NCBI GenBank assembly: GCA_947489175.1
Contig: CANLED010000147.1
Coordinates: forward strand, 1 to 6,033
Direction: 5' to 3'
Source: Chitinophagaceae bacterium
Lineage (GTDB): Bacteria > Bacteroidota > Bacteroidia > Chitinophagales > Chitinophagaceae
Length of the DNA stretch: 6,033 nt
Under the pieces are notes generated by a model, which did no database searches, was not told where the DNA came from, and worked only from the letters and a program-made list of their open reading frames with translations. Position numbers and translations under genes: made by a program. Position 1 is the stretch's first letter. Every line of letters begins with the position of its first letter. Shown in pieces: positions 1 through 6,033 of the stretch.

Positions 1-1
1 T

Positions 2-940
2 ATATTCTCTTGGCTTATCATTCCTCCTGTAGCTGCTTACTTCACCGTTCCGGGTTTCGCTGAAATCATCCGCAGTACCTCATCAGAAACCCTTACCTAT
101 ACCATGCTTTTTGGCATCCTATGGGGGTTTGGTGGACTAACATACGGACTTGCAGTTCGTTACCTGGGTATGTCTCTCGGAAATTCCGTCGTGCTCGGTT
201 TCTGCTCCGCCTTCGGTGCCCTCGTTCCTTCCATCTACTACAATATCTATCCCGCTCCTGATAAAACAACCTTGCACGACCTCCTCACAACCCCTTGGGG
301 ACTTGTTGTCTTGGCAGGTATCATCCTCTGCCTGCTTGGTATCTTCATCTGCGGTCGCGCTGGTGTGCTGAAAGAAAAAGACCTCTCGGATGCAGAAAAG
401 AAAAAATCGGTTGCTGAATTCAACCTCGTTAAGGGTTTGATGGTGGCCATCTTCTCGGGTATCATGAGCGCCTGCTTCAATTTTGGTATCGAAGCGGGTA
501 AACCACTCGCTGAAGCTGCCGTTCAACAAGGTTTCAATCCCCTATACCAAAACAACGTTACCTATGTGGTTTTGCTTTGGGGTGGACTCCTTACCAATTT
601 CGTATGGTGCCTTATACTGAACATCAAAAATAAAACAGCCGTTAACTACACAGACAAACAAACGCCGCTGCTTAAGAACTACATCCTTTCTGCTGTCGCT
701 GGTACCACTTGGTTCCTGCAATTTTTCTTCTACGGAATGGGCGAAAGCAAGCTCGGGAATGGCGCCTCTTCATGGATTCTCCACATGGCTTTCATCATTC
801 TAGTGGCAAACTCATGGGGCTTCGCGTTGAAAGAATGGAGCGGTGTCAGTAAAAAAACAAGGAGCACCATTTTATTGGGCATAATTACTATCATTGCATC
901 TGTATTGGTAGTTGGTTATGGAAACTTTTTAAAAAACTAA
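2..940 (+). CDS. rhaT: L-rhamnose/H+ symporter RhaT (5' partial)
   Basis: Inner-membrane transporter bringing L-rhamnose into the cell with protons. The frame is open to the first bases of the window, so the true start lies upstream; 312 residues are visible against 344 in E. coli RhaT, so roughly 35-45 N-terminal residues are missing. Nine hydrophobic segments can be seen, which with one lost N-terminal helix matches the ten-helix RhaT topology. Stretches recalled from E. coli RhaT recur in order: RYLGMSLG (158-181), EFNLVKGL (417-440), WFLQFFFYGMG (711-743), SWILHMAF (770-793) and LKEW (827-838). A basic, Lys-rich loop (about 360-415) separates two halves. The ATG at 104 lies inside a conserved membrane segment and is not the start. 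The next gene begins 12 bases after the stop, implying co-transcription. Codons are richer in C endings than in the downstream genes. Confidence 0.95.
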   Translation: MFSWLIIPPVAAYFTVPGFAEIIRSTSSETLTYTMLFGILWGFGGLTYGLAVRYLGMSLGNSVVLGFCSAFGALVPSIYYNIYPAPDKTTLHDLLTTPWGLVVLAGIILCLLGIFICGRAGVLKEKDLSDAEKKKSVAEFNLVKGLMVAIFSGIMSACFNFGIEAGKPLAEAAVQQGFNPLYQNNVTYVVLLWGGLLTNFVWCLILNIKNKTAVNYTDKQTPLLKNYILSAVAGTTWFLQFFFYGMGESKLGNGASSWILHMAFIILVANSWGFALKEWSGVSKKTRSTILLGIITIIASVLVVGYGNFLKN

Positions 941-952
941 ACAGAGATATTT

Positions 953-3070
953 ATGTCAAGCACAACTGAGTTCAAACACGTGAGTTATTTATGGGACGAA
1001 AACAAAGCCAAGTCTTTGCAAGGAGATGAAGTGGGTTTGCTGATCTATAGGTCAAACCTCCTCGGTGCAGATCTTAGGCTTACCAACTACGGCGGTGGAA
1101 ACACATCTTGCAGAACCATCGAAAAAGACCCGCTCACAGGAATCGAAACCGAAGTGATGTGGATCAAAGGTTCTGGTGGCGACATCGGCTCACTTACTCG
1201 TTCTGGACTTGCTGCGTTGTATGTTGATAGACTTAGAAGCTTGACCAACGTGTACAGAGGTCTTGCACATGAAGATGAAATGGTGGAACTTTTTAACCAC
1301 TGTATCTTCGACCTGGCTTCTAAAGCTCCTTCTATCGACACACCTCTTCACGGATTTCTTCCTTTCAAACACATCGATCACCTTCACCCAGATGCAGCCA
1401 TCGCCATCGCGGCTTCTAAAGACGGTGAACAAATCACCAAAGAATTGTTCGAAGGACAAATCGGTTGGGTTGATTGGCAACGCCCTGGCTTTGAACTCGG
1501 ACTCAAAATAAAAAAATGCTTGGAAGACAATCCTGGCATTCGTGGCATCATGTTGGGTTCTCATGGCTTGTTTACATGGGGTGATACAGCCTACGAATCT
1601 TACATGAATTCCTTGGAAGTCATTGAAAAATGCGCTGAATTTATCGAAACTGCCGTTTCTAAAAATGGTTCGGTTTTCGGGGGACAAAAAATAGAATCGC
1701 TTCCAAAAGAAGAGAGAACTAATCAAGCTATTTTGTTGGCGCCCATTTTGCGTGGACTTTGCTCTTCTCATACCCGCATGATCGGACATTTTACAGATGA
1801 TGAAAAAGTGCTCGGATTCATCAATTCAAATCACCTAGATCGCTTGGCTCCCATGGGAACAAGCTGTCCAGACCACTTCCTCAGAACAAAAATCAGTCCA
1901 CTGGTTCTTGAACTTTCACCAAATGAAGATCTTTCGAACCTTGCTTCAACCAAAGTAAACTTGACTGTTCAATTTGAAGCTTACCGTGAAATGTATGGAC
2001 AATACTATCAAACGCACAAACATGCTGATAGTCCAGCCATCCGCGATGCCAATCCAGTGGTAATTTTATACCCAGGTGTAGGCATGTTCACGTATGCAAA
2101 GGATAAGTCAACCGCACGCGTAGCAGCAGAATTTTACATCAACGCTATCAATGTAATGCGCGGTGCAGAAGCCATTTCATCATATACTTCATTGCCGCGT
2201 CAAGAGGCTTTCAACATTGAATATTGGTTGTTGGAAGAAGCTAAATTGCAACGAATGCCGAAGCCGAAAAGCTTGTCAGGCAAAATTGCTTTCGTAACCG
2301 GAAGTGCTGGTGGTATTGGAAAAGCAATTGCAAAAAAGATGGTTCAGGAAGGAGCTTGTGTGGTGTTGAGCGACAATGATGCAGATAGGTTAGCAGGTGC
2401 AAAAGAGGAATTTATCAAGACATTCGGCAAAGACCTAACCGCCGCTGCATTGCTCGATGTAACCAGCAAAACCAGCATTGAAGATGCTTTCAAAACAGCT
2501 GCCATCAGCTTTGGCGGGGTTGATATTGTGGTGAATTGCGCAGGACTTTCCATCTCAAAACCATTGGAAGAACATACTGAAAAAGATTGGGACATTCTTT
2601 ATGATGTGTTGGTGAAGGGACAGTTTTTGGTAACACAAGCGGCTGTAAACATAATCAGAAAACAAGCAACAGGTGGTGATATCATCAACATCGCCAGCAA
2701 AAACGCACTGGTTTCTGGTCCAAACAACGCCGGTTATGGTTCTGCAAAAGCAGCACAGATGCACCTGAGCAGGCTCAATGCAGCCGAGCTTGGTAAAGAT
2801 AAAATCAGGGTGAATACCATCAACCCCGATGCTGTTATCAGCGACAGCAAAATATGGGCAGGGGAGTGGGCTGCAGGCAGGGCGAAAGCCTATGGCGTTA
2901 CTGTGGAAGAACTTCCTAAGTATTATGCAAACAGAACCTTGTTAAATGAAATCATTTTGCCTGAAGATATCGCCAACGCATGCTTTGCATTTGTAGGTGG
3001 TATGTTGTCAAAATCCACAGGAAATGTATTGAACGTAGATGGTGGAGTTGCAACCGCTTTTGTTAGGTAA
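953..3070 (+). CDS. rhaEW: Bifunctional L-rhamnulose-1-phosphate aldolase / L-lactaldehyde dehydrogenase (aldolase-SDR fusion)
   Basis: Cytoplasmic two-domain enzyme of 705 residues. The N-terminal class II aldolase domain (about 30-420) should split L-rhamnulose-1-phosphate into dihydroxyacetone phosphate and L-lactaldehyde. It shows GGGNTS (47-52) and KGSGGDIG (72-79) for phosphate binding, an HxH pair H143/H145 in HLHPDA as likely metal ligands, and H204 in GSHGLF as the probable third. After a linker (about 425-442), a short-chain dehydrogenase domain has the nucleotide motif TGSAGGIG (449-456), acidic D474 at the end of strand 2 (suggesting NAD over NADP), NCAG (528-531), and catalytic S582, Y595 and K599. 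The fourth tetrad position, normally Asn, appears to be L553. This domain probably oxidises lactaldehyde to L-lactate, as described for RhaEW-type fusions. Length and domain order fit the known aldolase/ADH fusion family. The ATG at 953 follows an A/T-rich leader without a Shine-Dalgarno. Domain identity is firm; the dehydrogenase product is inferred. Confidence 0.93.
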   Translation: MSSTTEFKHVSYLWDENKAKSLQGDEVGLLIYRSNLLGADLRLTNYGGGNTSCRTIEKDPLTGIETEVMWIKGSGGDIGSLTRSGLAALYVDRLRSLTNVYRGLAHEDEMVELFNHCIFDLASKAPSIDTPLHGFLPFKHIDHLHPDAAIAIAASKDGEQITKELFEGQIGWVDWQRPGFELGLKIKKCLEDNPGIRGIMLGSHGLFTWGDTAYESYMNSLEVIEKCAEFIETAVSKNGSVFGGQKIESLPKEERTNQAILLAPILRGLCSSHTRMIGHFTDDEKVLGFINSNHLDRLAPMGTSCPDHFLRTKISPLVLELSPNEDLSNLASTKVNLTVQFEAYREMYGQYYQTHKHADSPAIRDANPVVILYPGVGMFTYAKDKSTARVAAEFYINAINVMRGAEAISSYTSLPRQEAFNIEYWLLEEAKLQRMPKPKSLSGKIAFVTGSAGGIGKAIAKKMVQEGACVVLSDNDADRLAGAKEEFIKTFGKDLTAAALLDVTSKTSIEDAFKTAAISFGGVDIVVNCAGLSISKPLEEHTEKDWDILYDVLVKGQFLVTQAAVNIIRKQATGGDIINIASKNALVSGPNNAGYGSAKAAQMHLSRLNAAELGKDKIRVNTINPDAVISDSKIWAGEWAAGRAKAYGVTVEELPKYYANRTLLNEIILPEDIANACFAFVGGMLSKSTGNVLNVDGGVATAFVR

Positions 3071-3082
3071 TCACGTCCAATA

Positions 3083-3115
3083 TTCAACTTTAAACCAACA
3101 ACCTTCAACTTTAAA
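3083..3115 (+). repeat. Two direct copies of TTCAACTTTAAA upstream of the isomerase
   Basis: The 12-mer TTCAACTTTAAA occurs at 3083-3094 and again at 3104-3115, 21 bases start to start (about two helical turns), ending two bases before the isomerase ATG. The first copy runs into AACTTTAAACCAA (3086-3098), which recurs exactly at 4456-4468 before the kinase. The spacer 3071-3117 contains no Shine-Dalgarno-like purine run. It could be a regulator site, a translation-initiation leader or a fragment of a dispersed A/T-rich intergenic repeat; the sequence alone does not decide. Confidence 0.6.
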
Positions 3116-3117
3116 AA

Positions 3118-4398
3118 ATGTCAATGATATTTGAAAATAACAGGATAGAAGAACTCAACGCATCTGCTGAAAAAGAGCACCTGCGCAAGTTCGAGATGGC
3201 TTCTTCTTCCATCAAAAATGTGGAAGAAATCTTACAGAAACTGAGTGCCTTTCAAGTGGCCATACCCAGTTGGGCATTGGGTTCTGGCGGAACACGATTT
3301 GGAAGATTTTCCATCGGTGGTGAGCCTAGAAACCTCGAAGAAAAAATTATGGATATTGCCTTGCTGCATAAATTGAATCGCTCAAGCGGTGCCATCTCAT
3401 TGCATATTCCATGGGATATTCCAAAGGATGCATCTCACATAAAATCACTTGCAGCAGAGCATGGCATTGTCTTTGATGCCATGAACTCCAATACATTCCA
3501 AGATCAACCTGATCAAGAGCACAGTTATAAATTTGGATCGCTGCAGCATGTTAAAAAAGATGTGCGTAAACAGGCCATCGACCACAACATCGAAGTGATC
3601 AATTATGGAAAAGAATTGGGTTCAACATCATTGACTGTTTGGTTGGCTGATGGATCATCATTTCCCGGACAACTGAATTTCAGACATGCTTTCCAAAACA
3701 CCTTAGAGGGGTTGGGTGAAATTTACGCATCACTTCCAGATGATTGGAAAATGTTCATAGAATACAAAGCCTTTGAACCGAATTTTTATTCAACCACAGT
3801 AGGAGATTGGGGACAATCGCTCTTGCTTGCTTCAAAATTGGGAAGCAAAGCATATACCTTGGTTGACCTTGGTCACCATCTTCCAAATGCAAACATTGAA
3901 CAAATCGTTTCTATTTTGTTGATGGAAAAAAAATTGGGTGGATTTCATTTCAATGACTCAAGATATGGTGACGATGACCTTACCGTTGGAGCTATGAGGC
4001 CGTATCAATTGTTTTTGATTTTCAACGAATTGGTGGAAGGGATGGATGCCAGGGGCATGAATCATGCAACTGACTTGGGATGGATGATTGATGCATCGCA
4101 CAACATCAAAGATCCGTTGGAAGATTTGTTACAGTCCGTTGAAGCAATGAAAATTGCTTATGCACAAGCATTGTTGGTAGACTCTGTAGCATTGAAAGCC
4201 GCAAGAGAAAACAATGATGTTGTGGTAGCGCAAGAAATCTTGCAGGATGCTTTCAGAACAGACGTTCGTCCAATTGTTGCAGAAGCAAGACGCAGAGCAG
4301 GAGCGGCTTTGGAGCCACTGAAAGTTTTTCGCAGCATGAATGTACGAAACAGTTTGATCGCGCTGAGAGGTGAAAAAACAACAGCAACTGGCTTGTAG
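3118..4398 (+). CDS. rhaI: L-rhamnose isomerase, RhaI type (TIM-barrel sugar isomerase)
   Basis: Cytoplasmic metal-dependent isomerase converting L-rhamnose to L-rhamnulose. Its 426 residues are close to the 430 of the Pseudomonas stutzeri L-rhamnose isomerase, and it belongs to that xylose-isomerase-like barrel group, not to E. coli RhaA. Metal-ligand positions known from that enzyme can be placed: E215 (in FIEYKAFEP), D250 and H253 (in LVDLGHH), H277 (in GFHFND), D285 and D287 (in RYGDDDL), and D325 (in MIDASHN). The GSGGTRFGRF stretch (55-64) near the N-terminus is also typical of the family as I recall it. It starts 47 bases after the aldolase/dehydrogenase gene, at an ATG preceded by an A run; a second ATG two codons on (3124) is equally possible. 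Its TAG stop is the first part of the large inverted repeat in the next spacer. Relatives act on several aldoses, but the flanking rha genes favour L-rhamnose. Confidence 0.92.
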   Translation: MSMIFENNRIEELNASAEKEHLRKFEMASSSIKNVEEILQKLSAFQVAIPSWALGSGGTRFGRFSIGGEPRNLEEKIMDIALLHKLNRSSGAISLHIPWDIPKDASHIKSLAAEHGIVFDAMNSNTFQDQPDQEHSYKFGSLQHVKKDVRKQAIDHNIEVINYGKELGSTSLTVWLADGSSFPGQLNFRHAFQNTLEGLGEIYASLPDDWKMFIEYKAFEPNFYSTTVGDWGQSLLLASKLGSKAYTLVDLGHHLPNANIEQIVSILLMEKKLGGFHFNDSRYGDDDLTVGAMRPYQLFLIFNELVEGMDARGMNHATDLGWMIDASHNIKDPLEDLLQSVEAMKIAYAQALLVDSVALKAARENNDVVVAQEILQDAFRTDVRPIVAEARRRAGAALEPLKVFRSMNVRNSLIALRGEKTTATGL

Positions 4399-4481
4399 TT
4401 TAAAGTTTTTGGTTTAAAGTTTAGTTCAGACGTTTAACCTTAAACCTTTTAATTAAACTTTAAACCAAAAACTTTAAACTA
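4396..4481. repeat. Perfect 28-bp inverted repeat between isomerase and kinase
   Basis: The arms 4396-4423 and 4454-4481 are exact reverse complements, separated by a 30-base loop (4424-4453). Each arm is itself built from two copies of an 11-mer, GTTTAAAGTTT at 4398-4408 and 4412-4422, and its complement at 4455-4465 and 4469-4479, with a 14-base period. The loop carries degenerate copies of the same theme (TTTAACC, TTAAACC). The left arm starts on the TAG stop of the isomerase; the right arm ends five bases before the kinase ATG at 4487. In mRNA this would make a long A-U-rich stem covering the kinase initiation region. No U tract follows the stem (A's follow), so it is not a standard intrinsic terminator. 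Function is not known. Confidence 0.9.
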
Positions 4482-4486
4482 AAAAA

Positions 4487-5857
4487 ATGACGCAACAAGT
4501 AATCGCCATTTTCGACATAGGCAAGACGAATAAAAAACTTTTTTTATTCAACGATGAATACAAAATCGTCTACGAACAATCATCAAAGTTTGAAGAGATT
4601 GTAGATGAAGATGGCTTTCCTTGTGATGACATAAAAAGCCTTTCAGAATGGGTAAAAACATCGTTGCATGAGGTGTTGAATCAACAAGAATTTGATGTCA
4701 AAGCAATCAATTTCAGCACCTACGGCGCAAGTTTTGTGTATGTCGATGATAAAGGAGAAGTAGTTACGCCCTTGTATAATTACCTCAAACCTTATGCAGA
4801 AAATTTGCAAAAAAAATTCTACGATACCTATTCTGGTGAGGATGAATTCTCAAGAATTACTGCATCGCCTATATTGGGAAATTTGAATTCGGGGATGCAG
4901 ATTTATCGCATCAAATATGAAAAGCCCGAGGTCTTCAAAAAAATAAAACATGCCTTGCATCTTCCTCATTATGTTAGTTATCTGCTAACTGGGGATGCAC
5001 ATAGCGAAATCACCAGCATCGGTTGTCATACCAATTTGTGGAACTTCGATAGCAAGGAATACCATCAATGGGTGAAGGCGGAAGGGATCGATAAGTTGCT
5101 TCCCGAAATAAAAAATTGCACTGATGTGCTTCCCTCAATATTCCCAGGAGCGCCGGATAAAATAGGGGTTGGACTCCATGACAGTTCTGCAGCGTTGATA
5201 CCTTATTTGATGAGTGTATCAGAACCATTCATCCTAATTTCCAGCGGAACATGGTGCATCAGCTTAAATCCATTCAATGATACTCCTTTAAAAGCATCGG
5301 AATTAAAGCAGGATTGTCTCTGCTATTTGCAATACACAGGACAACCAGTAAAAGCATCTCGCTTATTTGCAGGTCATGAGCATGACGAGCAATCAACAAG
5401 AATAGCAACTTATTTTTCCGTTGATACTAATTTTTATAAGCATATCAACTATGATGAAAGGCTAATTAAAGCATTAAGGATAACAGAAAAAAATGAAGTT
5501 GAAGAAAATGATTTTTCTCAAAAGGACCTCTCGGTTTTTTCATCAATAGAAGAAGCGTATCATCAATTGATGTTGGATCTTGTTTCAAAACAATTTGTTT
5601 CAACATCCTTGGTAATGAAAGGCTCTCAAGTAAAAAAGATATTTGTTGATGGAGGTTTTAGCAAAAACATTATTTTCATGCAACTACTTGCTTCTGCATT
5701 TACTGGTGTAGAAGTCTATGCTGCTGAAGTTGCACAAGCTACTTCATTGGGTGCGGCTTTGGCGATACATTCTTCGTGGAACAAAAATGAATTGCCGACT
5801 GATTTGATTGAGCTTCAGTTGTATCGTCATCCTGAATGTGTTATAGGGCGACCCTAA
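4487..5857 (+). CDS. rhaB: FGGY-family carbohydrate kinase, probable L-rhamnulokinase
   Basis: Cytoplasmic ATP-dependent sugar kinase of 456 residues, expected to phosphorylate L-rhamnulose at C1 before aldol cleavage. The two-domain FGGY fold is seen from the N-terminal phosphate motif FDIGKTNKK (9-17), the sugar-domain stretch INFSTYGASFVYVDDKG (74-90), the catalytic-base candidate D232 in GLHDSSAAL, the ATP-site turn ISSGTW (251-256), the adenosine motif FVDGGFSKN (386-394) and the C-terminal ATSLGAALA (418-426). It is about 30 residues shorter than E. coli RhaB and diverges between about 300 and 355, a Lys/Glu-rich stretch. The substrate is inferred mainly from the operon: every other step of the rhamnose route is encoded beside it and a kinase is the missing one. 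A fuculose- or xylulose-type activity cannot be excluded from sequence alone. The start ATG follows a run of A's and lies five bases after the inverted repeat. Composition is more A/T-rich than rhaT. Confidence 0.88.
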   Translation: MTQQVIAIFDIGKTNKKLFLFNDEYKIVYEQSSKFEEIVDEDGFPCDDIKSLSEWVKTSLHEVLNQQEFDVKAINFSTYGASFVYVDDKGEVVTPLYNYLKPYAENLQKKFYDTYSGEDEFSRITASPILGNLNSGMQIYRIKYEKPEVFKKIKHALHLPHYVSYLLTGDAHSEITSIGCHTNLWNFDSKEYHQWVKAEGIDKLLPEIKNCTDVLPSIFPGAPDKIGVGLHDSSAALIPYLMSVSEPFILISSGTWCISLNPFNDTPLKASELKQDCLCYLQYTGQPVKASRLFAGHEHDEQSTRIATYFSVDTNFYKHINYDERLIKALRITEKNEVEENDFSQKDLSVFSSIEEAYHQLMLDLVSKQFVSTSLVMKGSQVKKIFVDGGFSKNIIFMQLLASAFTGVEVYAAEVAQATSLGAALAIHSSWNKNELPTDLIELQLYRHPECVIGRP

Positions 5858-5919
5858 AAAAAAGGTTATGACGTTTTTGTGAGTAGAAACAAATGTGTAG
5901 TATGAGCAACAAACACAAG
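5858..5919. other. Spacer after the kinase, no feature recognised
   Basis: A short A/T-rich stretch between the kinase stop codon and the G+C-rich repeat element. It holds an A run and a TTTTT run but no G+C-rich stem followed by T's, so no intrinsic terminator is supported, and no convincing gene start was seen. Confidence 0.6.
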
Positions 5920-6033
5920 ACTCCCCTCCTGGACAGGAGGGGTGGACTCTGGCGAGGCGCCGAAGGTGACGAGACAGAGGCCGGGGTGGTGGATTTTCTT
6001 AATTTAATTCCACCACCCCGCCGAGCCAAATTC
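5920..6033. repeat. G+C-rich palindromic intergenic repeat element (runs off the window)
   Basis: Composition changes sharply here: 49 of 70 bases in 5921-5990 are G or C, while the kinase and spacer before it are A/T-rich. The element contains a hairpin with arms CCCCTCCT (5923-5930) and AGGAGGGG (5935-5942), a palindrome GGCGCC (5956-5961), short arms CTCTG/CAGAG (5947-5951, 5975-5979), and a 12-bp perfect hairpin (5982-5993 with 6009-6020) around an A/T-rich 15-base loop. GGGGTGG occurs twice (5939-5945, 5983-5989), and both copies can pair with CCACCCC (6013-6019), so alternative folds exist. It resembles the CCCCTCC...GGAGGGGTGG type of dispersed intergenic repeat I recall from Bacteroidota genomes; that link is from memory, not a search. 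A frame that crosses it on the minus strand looks like low-complexity read-through, not a gene. Confidence 0.7.
5982..6020. repeat. 12-bp perfect hairpin inside the terminal element
   Basis: CGGGGTGGTGGA (5982-5993) is the exact reverse complement of 6009-6020, with a 15-base A/T-rich loop (5994-6008). With C5981 bulged, two more G-C pairs (5979-5980 with 6021-6022) could extend it. It could stop transcription leaving the kinase or stabilise the mRNA 3' end, but no T tract follows on the + strand; on the minus strand the stem is followed by mixed G+C-rich sequence. A structural part of a dispersed repeat is the simpler reading. Confidence 0.75.

Larger units (their letters stand above)
2..5857 (+). 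other. L-rhamnose utilisation operon (rhaT-rhaEW-rhaI-rhaB)
   Basis: Four co-directional genes with gaps of 12, 47 and 88 bases and no opposing gene supply transport, isomerisation, phosphorylation, aldol cleavage and lactaldehyde oxidation. The gene order does not follow the reaction order. No Bacteroidota-type promoter (TTTG about 25 bases before TAnnTTTG) was recognised in the three gaps, so a promoter upstream of rhaT, outside the window, is likely. Co-transcription is inferred from spacing; the widest gap, with its inverted repeat, is the most likely place for expression to be modulated. No rhamnose regulator or mutarotase is present here. Confidence 0.8.

Noticed and set aside
104..106. 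ATG at 104 as the start of rhaT
   Set aside because: The frame stays open upstream to base 2 and those residues look like a further RhaT membrane segment, so the gene is cut by the window edge instead of starting at this Met.
137..529. Minus-strand open frame of 130 codons opposite rhaT
   Set aside because: Antisense to conserved membrane segments of rhaT, with charged low-information sequence and no supporting leader; a shadow frame.
1190..1789. Minus-strand open frame of 199 codons opposite the aldolase domain
   Set aside because: It lies entirely antisense to a well-conserved coding region, has no recognisable motif, and is explained by the codon structure of the + strand gene.
4540..4546. 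Slippery heptamer T TTT TTA in frame at kinase codons 18-20, beside an A run
   Set aside because: A -1 shift here meets TGA within a few codons, giving only a tiny peptide, and the zero frame encodes a complete kinase. It looks like a chance result of Leu/Phe codons in A/T-rich DNA.
5844..5856. Small hairpin TAGGG/CCCTA over the kinase stop codon next to an A run, a possible terminator
   Set aside because: The stem is only 5 bp and is followed by A's on the + strand; on the minus strand the T run precedes the stem instead of following it. Neither orientation fits an intrinsic terminator.
5841..6029. Minus-strand open frame of 62 codons across the terminal repeat
   Set aside because: It is made mostly of palindromic repeat sequence, giving Pro/Ser/Arg-rich read-through, and overlaps the kinase 3' end. 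No protein family is recognisable.

Overview
The window carries most of an L-rhamnose catabolic operon, all on the + strand. Order: rhaT (L-rhamnose/H+ symporter, 5' end outside the window), a fused L-rhamnulose-1-phosphate aldolase/short-chain dehydrogenase (rhaEW type), a TIM-barrel L-rhamnose isomerase (rhaI type), and an FGGY-family sugar kinase (rhaB role). Low overall G+C, no convincing Shine-Dalgarno sequences, A-rich leaders directly before the start codons, and this enzyme combination together suggest a member of the Bacteroidota. That assignment is inference from composition and gene content; no marker gene is present.

Layout: 2-940 rhaT; a 12-base gap; 953-3070 aldolase/dehydrogenase; a 47-base spacer (3071-3117) holding two direct copies of a 12-mer; 3118-4398 isomerase; an 88-base spacer (4399-4486) almost filled by a perfect 28-bp inverted repeat that begins on the isomerase stop codon and ends five bases before the kinase start; 4487-5857 kinase; 63 bases in which nothing is recognised; then from about 5920 to the window edge a G+C-rich, hairpin-forming repeat-like element unlike the surrounding DNA.

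The pathway reads: uptake by RhaT, isomerisation of L-rhamnose to L-rhamnulose, phosphorylation to L-rhamnulose-1-phosphate, cleavage to dihydroxyacetone phosphate and L-lactaldehyde, and oxidation of the lactaldehyde (probably to L-lactate) by the fused dehydrogenase domain. Four genes thus cover uptake to central metabolites. No regulator, mutarotase or rhamnosidase is in the window.

The enzymes are a known type of pathway, so I do not claim a new system. The less explained parts are non-coding: the long inverted repeat covering the kinase translation start region, a 13-base word shared by two spacers at almost the same distance from the next start codon, and the terminal G+C-rich element.
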